Shown: in pieces, positions 55,386-64,000 of the stretch
How positions within the stretch are numbered: position 1 is the first letter of the stretch
How the letters are laid out: each line of letters opens with the position of its first letter
Assembly (NCBI GenBank): GCA_018857735.1
Contig: JABMCL010000979.1
Location: 1,715,001 to 1,779,000, forward strand
Direction: 5' to 3'
DNA: 64,000 nucleotides
Source: Alviniconcha marisindica
Lineage: Eukaryota; Mollusca; Gastropoda; Provannidae
Made by a program: the position numbers and the translations under genes
The notes under the pieces: model-generated
Databases searched by the model: none
What the model saw: only the letters and a program-made list of their open reading frames with translations
Told to the model about the DNA's origin: nothing

Positions 55386-55917
55386 ATTTAAAAACAACAA
55401 ATACAGCACAATGAGTGTGTGAGGTGGGTGGTTGTGTGTGGGGGGTAGGGGGACGGTGGTTGGTGGGGGGCTGTGTTTTGGATGGGAAAGGGAGCTGGGT
55501 GTTTGCTAGTACAACTCCAGTGGTAACATAGAGGAGGGTGCAACCGACTGGCTACAGTGATTATTTGACCAGTTTCTGTGAACCACTTTCACCACCTTAT
55601 AGATGCAGCACAGGTTTGAAAAATGTCTGGGGCTATTACCGGCACATGAATGCTCCTTGGTTGTTTTGCTACTGTCTTAATTTGAAGGCTGGACCCAGTC
55701 TGGTTGAGTGCTAGGCACTTGCACCAAAACGCCGGCACCACCCTGCCATTTTCTCCTTCCTACTCCCATGGAAAAGGCCAAAGGGGGGTGGCTGGAAATG
55801 CCAGTGGCTTTGGGAATGCCAGATGTGCCAGAAGGGCTCCCTGGCCTCAAGATGGGGAGATAAAATAGCAGACTCCAGTTGAGCCCCTGCCAAGAACTAG
55901 CTGGGGCATGGCGGGAT

Positions 55918-56622
55918 GGGGGAGTGGAAGAGGAATGGAGAGGAGTGAAAGATGGGCTGAAGAGGAATGGAAAAGAGTGAAAGATTAGATGGGCTGAAGG
56001 GGAATGGAAAGGAGTGAAAGATGGGCTGAAGGGGAATGGAAAGGAGTGAAAGATGGGCTGAAGGGGAATGGAAAGGAGTGAAAGATGGGCTGAAGAGGAA
56101 TGGAAAGGAGTGAAAGATGGGCTGAAGGGGAATGGAAAGGAGCGAAAAATGGGCTGAAGGGGAATGGAAAGGAGTGAAACTGAAAGATGGGCTGAAGAGG
56201 AATGGAAAGGAGTGAAAGATGGACTGAAGAGGAATGGAAAGGAGTGAAAGATGGGCTGAAGAGGAATGGAAAGGGCGAAAAATGGGCTGAAGGGGAATGG
56301 AAAGGAGTGAAAGATAGGCTGAAGGGGAATGGAAAGGAGTGAAAGATGGGCTGAAGAGGAATGGAAAGGAGTGAAAGATTAGATGGGCTGAAGAGGAATG
56401 GAAAGGAGTGAAAGATGGGCTGAAGAGGAATGGAAAGGAGTGAAAGATTAGATGGCTGAAGGGGAATGGAAAGGAGTGAAAGATGGGCTGAAGAGGAATG
56501 GAAAGGAGTGAAAGATGGGCTGAAGGGGAATGGAAAGGAGTGAAAGATGGGCTGAAGGGGAATGGAAAGGAGTGAAAGATGGGCTGAAGAGGAATGGAAA
56601 GGAGTGAAAGATGGGCTGAAGT
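55918..56622. repeat. 31 bp purine-rich minisatellite, about 22 copies
   Basis: Unit GGCTGAAGRGGAATGGAAAG plus GAGTGAAAGAT. GAAGAGG and GAAGGGG variants are interspersed, and a few units have small insertions (GAAACT, TAGAT). The plus strand is over 80% purine. Minus-strand frames of 255 and 273 codons (FSPSFTPFHSSSAHLSLLSI-like) are translations of the array and not genes. Confidence 0.93.
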
Positions 56623-56781
56623 GGAATCGAAACTTACAGACATTTTGAGGCCCTGCCATATGGAACTGGCACAACTCAACATAGAAGCACCCATGATAAA
56701 AAATAAATACAATTTCAAAAAAAATAAAAAAAAGGAGGGGGAGGGGGCTCATGTGTTTATGGTAAAGGATGGTGGCAACCA

Positions 56782-56805
56782 GGGGGGGGGGGGGGGGGGG
56801 GGGGG
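56782..56805 (+). repeat. G24 homopolymer
   Basis: Twenty-four G residues; preceded by an A-rich and then purine-rich stretch (56701-56745). Confidence 0.9.
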
Positions 56806-57546
56806 TAAATAAGGTTAAGAAATACTAATATTGTAGTAGTACTAGTAGTAACTAATGGACTTTGTTTCAGTGAACAAGTGTTCTGCCACAGCCATTACAT
56901 TAATATTTTCCAGACAGCCTACTGCTGCTTCCATGAAAAGGGCTTACCAGCCTCTGGAATCATTAGTTTAGATGCTAGGCATGGCAAGCGTTCAAGCATT
57001 TCTTTGTGTCTCTTCACACACCCCCACCCCCCAACCCCACCCTTGTGTGTGTGTGCTTTTTTTCTTCTGCTTTTTCTTCTTCTTTTTTCCTTCTAAGTTT
57101 ACTAACTGGGGGTTTGGTGGCGTCTTCCCAGCTCCTCTCTGACTCTTGGCCTGCCTCATTTCCCAGCTGCATTGACGTCAATGATTTATTCAATGGAGGC
57201 CGGTTGTTGCCAGGGCCATTTGCTTCTATGGCAGCATTACTTTAAACTGTGTAGGGGGACATGTGTTGAAACCCAGCGTTGAAGGCTTGTACCCCAACTG
57301 GAAGTTTCAGCCTTCTCTGGCAGAGAAACAGTAAGTCTCGGAAAGCAAAGTTGTTTAAACTGGGCATTGTTTTGCTTGAGTGTGCAAAGACTGCAGTGTT
57401 CAGTGGCAAAGCCGGTAAGAGTCGAGCCATTCAAGGGGAGAAAATGGATGTGAATGAAATCTTTAAAAACTAAATTAAAAAAACCCCAGTCTTACTGAAA
57501 GTAAAACTAGTGACTTAGTGAAACTAATGACAGTAACTCGACTAGC

Positions 57547-57661
57547 ATGTGTGTGTGTGTGTGTGTGTGTGTCTGTCTGTCTGTCTGTGTCTGTCTGTCA
57601 GTGTGTGTGTGTGTGTGTGTGTCTGTCTGTCTGTCTGTCTGTCTGTCTGCTGTCTGTGTGT

Positions 57662-57715
<54 letters not shown>
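57547..57715. repeat. (GT)n/(CTGT)n compound microsatellite
   Basis: Alternating GT and CTGT blocks in the order GT-CTGT-GT-CTGT-GT, suggesting an internal duplication of the GT-CTGT module. Confidence 0.95.
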
Positions 57716-57716
<1 letters not shown>

Positions 57717-57744
57717 CTTGCTAAGTCCAAGAAGAGTGGTACAA

Positions 57745-58750
57745 GCTGAGTTGTGGATGTCAGTCTACATGTGACACTTGTAAAATTGAGGGAGGAAAAA
57801 GAATTTTCAATGAGTAGTTTACAAACAGTGTCAGAGTGGCAGTGAGGTTTCCTATATTTTGATTCACCAGTATACCATCTGTAACAAACTTAAGGGGAGG
57901 TGTGGTATAACTGTTGGAATCACCTGGTCTGTCTGTGGTTGTGAATATGTTTCAAAGAAGGGAGGGTGCTTTCATCATGTACTTGAGGGATTGTCTCCCA
58001 ACAATGGATCATAAAAGAACTTTTGTTGTTGTTGTTGAAACTTGAGTATAGTTTGGAGCTGTAACTTGGTCCAGAAAATTGATCTTTATGTTTTGGAAAT
58101 GGTTGGGACTTTTGAAGTAGGAATCTGTGCAGTACCCTGTCTTGCTGTCAGTGTCGGGTCATCTTGTAGCTGTAACAATTATGATTAACTGCTGCTGTCA
58201 TGGTTGTTTGCGGAGCAACGGAAAATGATGAGAAAATCTTCCCATTTGTGTAGAACAAATGATACACACACACCCTGCTGCCATCTTGAGTGTTTGGGAT
58301 GGAAGAGTTAGTTAGACAGTTTCACAGTAAGAAAGGAATATAGAGTTTTGACTTTTTTTTTTATAATCAACTATGGATGAAGGAAGCATGCAACATCTAT
58401 CTTCCAGTTCCATGAAAGTAATGATGATCTGACCTCTGTATGTCAGGAAAGAAGTATGTACTATCCTGATGTGCTTCTGGATTTAGTTTAGCTTAAACAT
58501 GAGCTCAGTGTTAAGATGCCCCAAAAGAGTGTCTTCCAGATTTCCTTGTAATTCAATCATTCCAATTTGAGTTGTGGATGTCAGTCTAAATGTGAGGCTT
58601 GTAAAATTGAGGGAGGAAAAATAATTCTCGATGAGTAGTTTACAAACTGTATCAGCGAGGCAATGGCCATGGCAGCTTAAACATGAGCTTAACGTTAAGA
58701 TGCCCCAAAGAGCGTCTTCCAAGTTTCCTTGTAATTCAATCTTTTGTGGA
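57745..58750. repeat. Interspersed local duplications
   Basis: GAGTTGTGGATGTCAGTCTA...GGAGGAAAAAGAATT (57748-57838) recurs at 58570-58660. GCTTAAACATGAGCT...AAGATGCCCC...GTAATTCAATC (58491-58560) recurs at 58676-58741. The pieces are about 80-90% alike by eye. Confidence 0.8.
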
Positions 58751-59514
58751 AAATTTAAGCATTTTGATATAACTTGGCTTACAATACATAGTAGAACATT
58801 TACTACTTGGTAAAAATACAACATTTTAGTTCAATTTACAGCCATGTTGAAACTGTATTTTCAAGATAGTCTGCAAGTGCAAGGAAAGGGTTATATATTT
58901 TGTAGCTCTTTCCAACTGTCTGCCTTAAAGTTAAACAGTGGGCCCATTTCCTGAGCATGAAATTGAAGCCCACCACACTGTAAATGGGGCATTACAAAAA
59001 ATAAAAAAATATGTATAATATATATTCATGGCAATGTCAACATTCCATTTGACATTGAGTGCAAGTAGTTGCTCTTAGTGGAAGGTAATATGGAAAGGTT
59101 AAACGTCAGCTGGGTGGGAAACCAGCAGCAGTCATATTTCACACTAGCTGCATGACTCATGGCAAATTCTGCTTGTGCACTGCAGTTGGACTCTTCAGAC
59201 AAGGTGCCAGGGACCATAGAATTATTTTGTTGCATTTGTGGCAGCATACCTTAGAATTATTAAGCAAACAAAGTGCAACAGTACAGCAAGAACAACGATG
59301 ATGGAAAATGGGCAGTGGAGCTTTTCGATTTTACTTTGTCTGAAGCCGTTTCTTCTTCAAGATTGGGGCAGTTGTTTTTAGGCAAACTGGCATAGCCAGC
59401 GTAGATGTTTTAGAGGTTCTATAACTGTTTGAACTTTGATTTTTTGAGAATGTTTATATATATACATATCTGTCTGTATGCTTGATGTTTGAAGTTTGAA
59501 CAACCTCTTTGAAC

Positions 59515-60080
59515 AATCCCAGTACCCTGCCAACTGCAAAATGTATTCAGACATTTGACCCAGCTGTCCTTTTCCATGCTTGCCTTTTGCCTGATGCAAC
59601 TTAAACTGCAATCTTTTTTTTAAAGTGTTATTTGTTGATCAAGTCCAAGAACTACCTATCATTTGTACTGCTAATACTATTCAAGAATTTGTTTGGGTTT
59701 TTTCCTCTGAGAATGAGACCAGCATCTGGAGCTATGCCCTGTCTGGGAGCACGTAAAGTGACTGTTCAGTCTTTGACTAGTTTGAATTTGAGAGCTGAAC
59801 TCTCAAAACTGACTTTTTCAAATGTAATTGAAACTGTCTGCAGTTCTTTCTCAGTCACATTCACAGTGTGTGTGTGGGGGGAAAAATCCCAGTACCCTGC
59901 CAACTGCAAAATGTATTCAGACATTTGACCCAGCTGTCCTTTTCCATGCTTGCCTTTTGCCTGATGCAACTTAAACTGCAATTTTTTTTTTTTAAAGTGT
60001 TATTTGTTGATCAAGTCCAAGAACTACCTATCATTTGTACTGCTAATACTATTCAAGAATTTGTTTGGGTTTTTTCCTCC
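59515..60080. repeat. Near-identical 195 bp direct repeat, 371 bp apart
   Basis: 59515-59709 and 59886-60080 both run from ATCCCAGTACCCTGCCAACT to GGGTTTTTTCCTC, differing mainly in the length of a T tract. This is a recent local duplication within intron 2. Confidence 0.9.
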
Positions 60081-61029
60081 CCCAATGATGGACCAGTTGG
60101 GCTTGGGCACTAGTTGTATTGGTTTTTCTGCTGCTTGATCATGGAGTGTAACCTTTCTCAGGGTTATGTGGATATCCATTGTTCTGTTTGTGTTTGGTCT
60201 ATTTGTGTATGGATTCAGTTTGTAGACACGTTTGCCTTGGGTTGGTTCAGTTTTTAGAAGAGTTTCGAATAAAGTGTGTGGTGACTTATGACAGTGTTTG
60301 AAACTGATTATTCCGAAGTGATGATTTGGGAGCACAAACAGCTGCCAGAAAATATATACACAAGAAAAGGCAGTAACTAAAAAGAATGAAAATGTGTTCA
60401 GCCTACTCTTTATGACAGAATTGTCAGTGTGAGGGGGGAAAACTTAGAATTCACATGTTACTGTATAATGCATAGTTTTTGCTGTTTGTCAATTTGCTTG
60501 ATCAGGCTTTGGAGCCAGGGACTTTCAGTAGGCTATGCTGTGTATCACTTCCAATTTTGTGTGTGATTTTATTCAGTTGTACATTGAAATGAAGATGATG
60601 ACAGAGGCTCAGACATGATCTGTACATGTATACTGTATGTATTCTCTGGAGAACTGGTTCATTAGTCTTGGCATTCAATTCCCAAGCAGAACACAGCTTA
60701 TTTTTCTGTAATCTGGTATCAGTGAATCAGACAGAATGGTGCATAATACTGGCTTGCCCTATTCCTAGTATTGTAATGTGCCTTCTTTTTTCTCTCGATC
60801 TTTCTCTTTCTCTCAATTTATTTTAATTTTACAAGGGCAATATTGAAGAGACTAACTCTTCATAAATGTGTATTGGTATGAGTGTGCTTGTTTTGTTCTC
60901 TGTGGATTGATTTTTTTGATTTTTTTGTTGGACTTGAGAAACCGTTTACATATATAATATATATTACATATTGCTATAAATTATAATGAGAATAGTTTTG
61001 AAATGTGCATTTGATTATGACAGAGCTTG

Positions 61030-61340
61030 GTTGTCCCAGGTGTGACCCTGTGCATTTGACAGGATGTTCAAAAAAGCCACATACACTACGTGGCTTTGAA
61101 TGGAGTGACACTGTAAGCTGGTGCATGGTTGAATGGTGTACACAGAACTTGTGCCTAAACGGCAGCATTTCACATGGCACCAGCAATGCAACACCCAAAG
61201 AGCGCAGTCAGTACACCACTTCCATGGATATTAATAATATGCGCTATAAAAGGACACAGTCACTCATTCAGAATCACACACCAATATGCACAGTGAGTCT
61301 GCTTGAGAGCAGAGAATAGCGCTATATATAAAATCTATGA
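61030..61340 (+). mobile_element. tRNA-derived SINE family V, uninterrupted copy, 5'-truncated
   Basis: CAGGTGTGACCCTGTGCATT, TGAATGGTGTACACAGAAC, CACCACTTCCATGGATATTA, CAGTGAGTCTGCTTG and GAGAATAGCGCTATATA match 6030-6870 in order, with no insertion. It ends before an AATAAT repeat. The tRNA head is missing. Confidence 0.78.
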
Positions 61341-61371
<31 letters not shown>

Positions 61372-61857
61372 AATTATGTTGATATATTTAACCAACTTCC
61401 TCCCTCAGACAGTCAGAGAGAGACTAACAAGTTATCGTGCTCGGTGTTTTGAGCCTTGATGTTTACAGTATAAACTATATCGTTATTAAGACATCATCGT
61501 ATAATGTTATTAAGACATTGTCCATTGTATGCTTGTGTACCTGTGCTCTGTCCACATATTGAAATGCTTTTTAAAACTTAGAATCTACTGGTTGACTAGG
61601 TGTAAAACACCAAGTTACTACTACTATTAATCAGCCAGAGCCCAGAGACTGTGTGAACAGGGAGATCAAGCTGGATTGATTGATTGTCTTGTTAGCTTCT
61701 AGGAGTTTGTCTTGTTAGCTTCCAGGAGTTGTTCTCAGCAGTTGTTTCTGTGGATATTATGACTGTGTTCCCTACAAGATGTACAACAGCTGAACCATGA
61801 AGTTGCAGCGTGGATGAGTTACTCTGCACTTGCAAGACCCCCACAACCTGAGTATCT

Positions 61858-62040
61858 ATTGTTCTGGTGGTGGTCGGTCATTTTTTTGGTTTTGACTGTC
61901 TCAGACTCAGTGTCTCAGACTCAGTGTCTGAAAACATTTATAGCCAGTGAACATAGGTACAGGTACCCTCCCCTCCCCATCCCCACTTCACCCATCCCAA
62001 ATAAACTAAGACTAAGAGGCTTTTGTGGACATCAGCAACG
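61858..62040 (+). mobile_element. Element C, diverged copy 4
   Basis: TATTGTTCTGGTGGTGGTCG at the start; CCCTCCCCTCCCCATCCCC, ATCCCAAATAAACTAAG and GCTTTTGTGGACATCAGC toward the end. It includes a direct CTCAGACTCAGTGT doubling. Confidence 0.5.
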
Positions 62041-62444
62041 TGAACCATATAATCTGCCCAACTGCTGTTTGTTAAAAGGAGGAGGGAAGGGCATCCAGAT
62101 TATGCCCAAAAGTTGCATTTGGATCATGACTGTATATTTCATGAACATTATTTTGTACTGTGGTTATGGGGTTTTTACCTGTAGAATGTCAGAGCATCAA
62201 AATCTGAGTAAGCCATTGAAAAACCGAGATTCTTGAAGTGTGAATCAGTGAGCTTGTCTTTTTGTGGTGTGACAACACTCCAAATTTGTCCGTCATCGCA
62301 TTTTCATTTTATAATATACCGCTGTCTGAGTTGTCACAGGTCACCTTTTTGTTTTGCTTATTTTGCTCTTCATTGAGATTTTTTGCAGAGGGTACTGCTT
62401 TCAAGGGCAAGATATATGGATTTGTGTTTTCTGTTTCTTTCCAG

Positions 62445-62684
62445 GAGTGGTTCATTTCAACGTCATGGAGGGGAGGGGGCAAGGGCCCAAACGGACGTTG
62501 TGGACCGCTCGCGCTCCCCTGATCACTCCACCACTGGCAGTATGCGCAACAAAAAGTCTGTGTCCATGTCACGCTCAGCCAGTCGAAGTCGCTCAAGATC
62601 ACCCCGGTCAAGATCAGGGTCCTCAAGCAGCCGGACGGCCTACTCAACAGAAAGCAGCAGCAAGTCGTGTTCCAAATCACAGAG
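62445..62684 (+). CDS. SPEN: SPEN homologue, coding exon 3 (RS-rich linker)
   Basis: 240 bp after TTTCTTTCCAG, ending before GTCAGT; both boundaries are phase 2. After SGSFQRHGGEGARAQ it encodes a clear Arg/Ser segment: DRSRSPDHS (residues 155-163) and MSRSASRSRSRSPRSRSGSS (176-195). In vertebrate SPEN the region between RRM1 and RRM2 also has SRSRSP-type repeats, so position and composition agree. RS segments are usually phosphorylated and direct nuclear-speckle location and protein contacts; here that is inference. As a phase-symmetric exon it could be skipped without a frameshift. Confidence 0.9.
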
Positions 62685-63118
62685 GTCAGTTGTACAGTTG
62701 GTTTGGTCACTTTGATGCACTTAATAGTGTGGTATTACAGTGCTTCTGGTAAGAATGTATGGCAGAGGTGTAGGATGTCTGCAGCTGCGTATGACTAAGT
62801 TCTAGTGAATTTACAGTTGAAAGCTTTGTTAGTTTATCAGAATACCCATAGTTGTCTTGCGTGTGTCTACCTTGTTTGTTGAACCAAGATGGTAGCATTA
62901 TAGAGCTGTTTTTGGATCAAGACACGAAGTAGTACCCCCCAACCCCTGGCTTTTAATATTTTTTTTCTTATTGGGATATAATGTATTATGTGTGCATTGT
63001 GTTATATGAGGATTGCAGATTCTGAACAGGTCTCACGTTTTTTTGTTCATTGGATAAAAAGGCATGCATTGGAAGCCCTCGTTTCAGTATGGGACACCCT
63101 GTCTTCTTTATGTTGCAG
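62685..63118 (+). other. SPEN: SPEN intron 3, 434 bp
   Basis: Donor CAGAG|GTCAGT, acceptor CTTTATGTTGCAG|CCACGG, phase 2. The only short SPEN intron in the window. Nothing else is seen in it. Confidence 0.88.
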
Positions 63119-63291
63119 CCACGGCAGCAGTCAGGCCAGTGCACGCATCCAGTCTACCGTCCTCAGGTCCACCATTGCCAATGTCAGCGAGATCAAGGAT
63201 CTGAAGTCGGCAGACAAGCAGAAAGAGTCGGACAGCGAGGACCGCCGGCCGCTGGGGATCTGCATCACTGGTCTGCCTGCACGCTCTAGTG
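63119..63291 (+). CDS. SPEN: SPEN homologue, coding exon 4 (linker and start of RRM2)
   Basis: 173 bp, from split codon AG|C (Ser215) to a phase 1 end before GTGAGG. STIANVSEIKDLKSADKQKE is an acidic/basic linker. EDRRPLGICITGLPARSS matches the start of SPEN RRM2 (vertebrate KSFGIKVQNLPVRST; the next exon should supply D-TSLKDGLF). LGICITGLP is beta1 with the RNP2 motif. The linker from RRM1 to RRM2 is about 175 residues, shorter than in human. The gene runs off the window to the right: RRM2-4, the long middle region and the SPOC domain are missing here. Confidence 0.92.
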
Positions 63292-63383
63292 GTGAGGCAG
63301 ATTGCGTAGTGTCCTCACTTTGTGCTGTATGAAGGTGTTTTGTTCACCGGGGGGTGATCAGGTTGCATTTGCGTGTGTGACTG

Positions 63384-63432
63384 TAAGTAAGTAAGTAATA
63401 TGGTGTTTTATGCCCAGTCAACCAGTGTGTGA
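63384..63432 (-). mobile_element. SINE 3'-tail fragment
   Basis: GTAAGTAAGTAATATGGTG then TTTTATGCCCAGTCAACCAG, inverse of the insert at 659-741. Confidence 0.7.
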
Positions 63433-63670
63433 CTGTGCATGTGTGTCACTGTGTGTGTGTGGATAAGGTGTGGATCACCATATTAGTATACCCATTCGCT
63501 CCAGGGGAGAGGGTGGGGCAGGGTGTAGAGACGAGACAGACAAAATTAGAGCATGACACATCGCTGTGATTGCCTGGGCTAATGTTATGATGTGTGTCCA
63601 AATTGACAAGATTGGTGTGGGAACTGGGAAGTGCTATCAGCGTGGTCATATATAATATGGCTGTGGAAAG

Positions 63671-64000
63671 TCTAGTTAAAAGCCAGAGCAGCTGGTAGCA
63701 CAGTGTATTGGGAAGAAGTCAGCCTAGTTTGAAGGTGAGGCAACTGGCGGGATGGTGTTTTGTGTTAAAAGCAGGAAATCAGCCCAATTAAAAATAGAGG
63801 CAGCTGACAGCTGTGTTTCGCACAAAGTGCGAATTCAGCCTAGTTAGAAACAGGGGTAGCTGACAGCAGAATGTTTCTTTGTCAATTAAGAAATCAGCCT
63901 AGCTAGAAACAGATGACAGAGTTTTGTGTTCAGTAAGAAGTCATTCAGTCTAGTTAGAAACAGATGCAGCAGACAGCACAGGTTTAAAAAACACACCTGA
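63671..64000. repeat. 52-60 bp minisatellite, about six copies, continues past the window
   Basis: Units contain TCAGCCTAGTTAGAAACAG, then GGCAGCTGACAGCA and GTGTTT. Starts are near 63672, 63724, 63784, 63838, 63896 and 63949. Identity is moderate. Confidence 0.8.

Larger units (their letters stand above)
45599..62444 (+). other. SPEN: SPEN intron 2, 16,846 bp
   Basis: Donor ACAGG|GTAAGT and acceptor TTTCTTTCCAG|GAGTGG, phase 2. It contains LINE and SINE debris, three tandem arrays and local duplications. No additional exon fitting SPEN was recognised, although a short exon of the linker could escape notice. Confidence 0.85.
63292..64000 (+). other. SPEN: SPEN intron 4, partial
   Basis: Starts with the donor GTGAGG after CTCTAGTG. 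It holds a reverse SINE tail (63384-63432) and a tandem repeat up to the window end. No acceptor was reached. Confidence 0.8.

Noticed and set aside
55897..56752. Open frames of 273 and 255 codons on the minus strand
   Set aside because: They are translations of the 31 bp minisatellite, open in more than one frame because of its low-complexity sequence; no start context or homology.
62309..62752. Alternative long frames across SPEN exon 3
   Set aside because: Shadow frames of the RS-coding exon; only the frame with RSRSP repeats joins both neighbours in phase.

Overview
This is animal nuclear DNA: a gene-poor, repeat-packed window with long introns, GT-AG splicing and dense microsatellites, tRNA-derived SINEs and MITEs. 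Lophotrochozoan, most likely mollusc (gastropod), is my inference. It rests on the style of the SINE tails and on the kind of amidohydrolase gene present; nothing in the window proves the species.

Layout. (1) Positions 1-18,000 hold no recognisable conserved gene and are a transposon graveyard. They contain eleven copies of a compact 170-185 bp retroposon (called family A here), a tRNA-headed SINE carrying three later insertions, a second tRNA-SINE/MITE/retroposon nest, foldback elements, a 197 bp palindrome built from TTGTCGCGACAA sites, a 54 bp minisatellite and many microsatellites. (2) At 18.4-19.3 kb on the minus strand lies the 5' end of a bacterial-type amidohydrolase (deacetylase Atu3266/Oant_2987-like): a probable non-coding exon 1, a 488 bp intron, then exon 2 with the HxH metal motif. 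Later exons were not found. (3) 19.3-25.1 kb is intergenic with a few repeats and one weak ORF. (4) From about 25.15 kb to the right edge lies the 5' part of a SPEN (split ends / Msx2-interacting protein) homologue on the plus strand. I assembled four coding exons from phase-compatible splice sites: 25287-25369, 45278-45598, 62445-62684 and 63119-63291. They give 272 codons covering RRM1, a Ser-rich linker, an RS-rich segment and the first residues of RRM2. Introns 1 and 2 are about 19.9 and 16.8 kb; the rest of the gene lies beyond the window.

The two genes are divergently oriented about 6 kb apart. No functional link is implied. SPEN proteins are large nuclear RNA-binding transcriptional co-repressors; the amidohydrolase is probably a metabolic hydrolase. 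Apart from the four SPEN exons, sequence right of 25.4 kb is intronic: old LINE and SINE pieces, minisatellites, a G76 homopolymer, and one motif-dense non-repetitive block (34.6-35.3 kb) that may be an enhancer. Most long open frames here come from microsatellites or minisatellites and are not genes.
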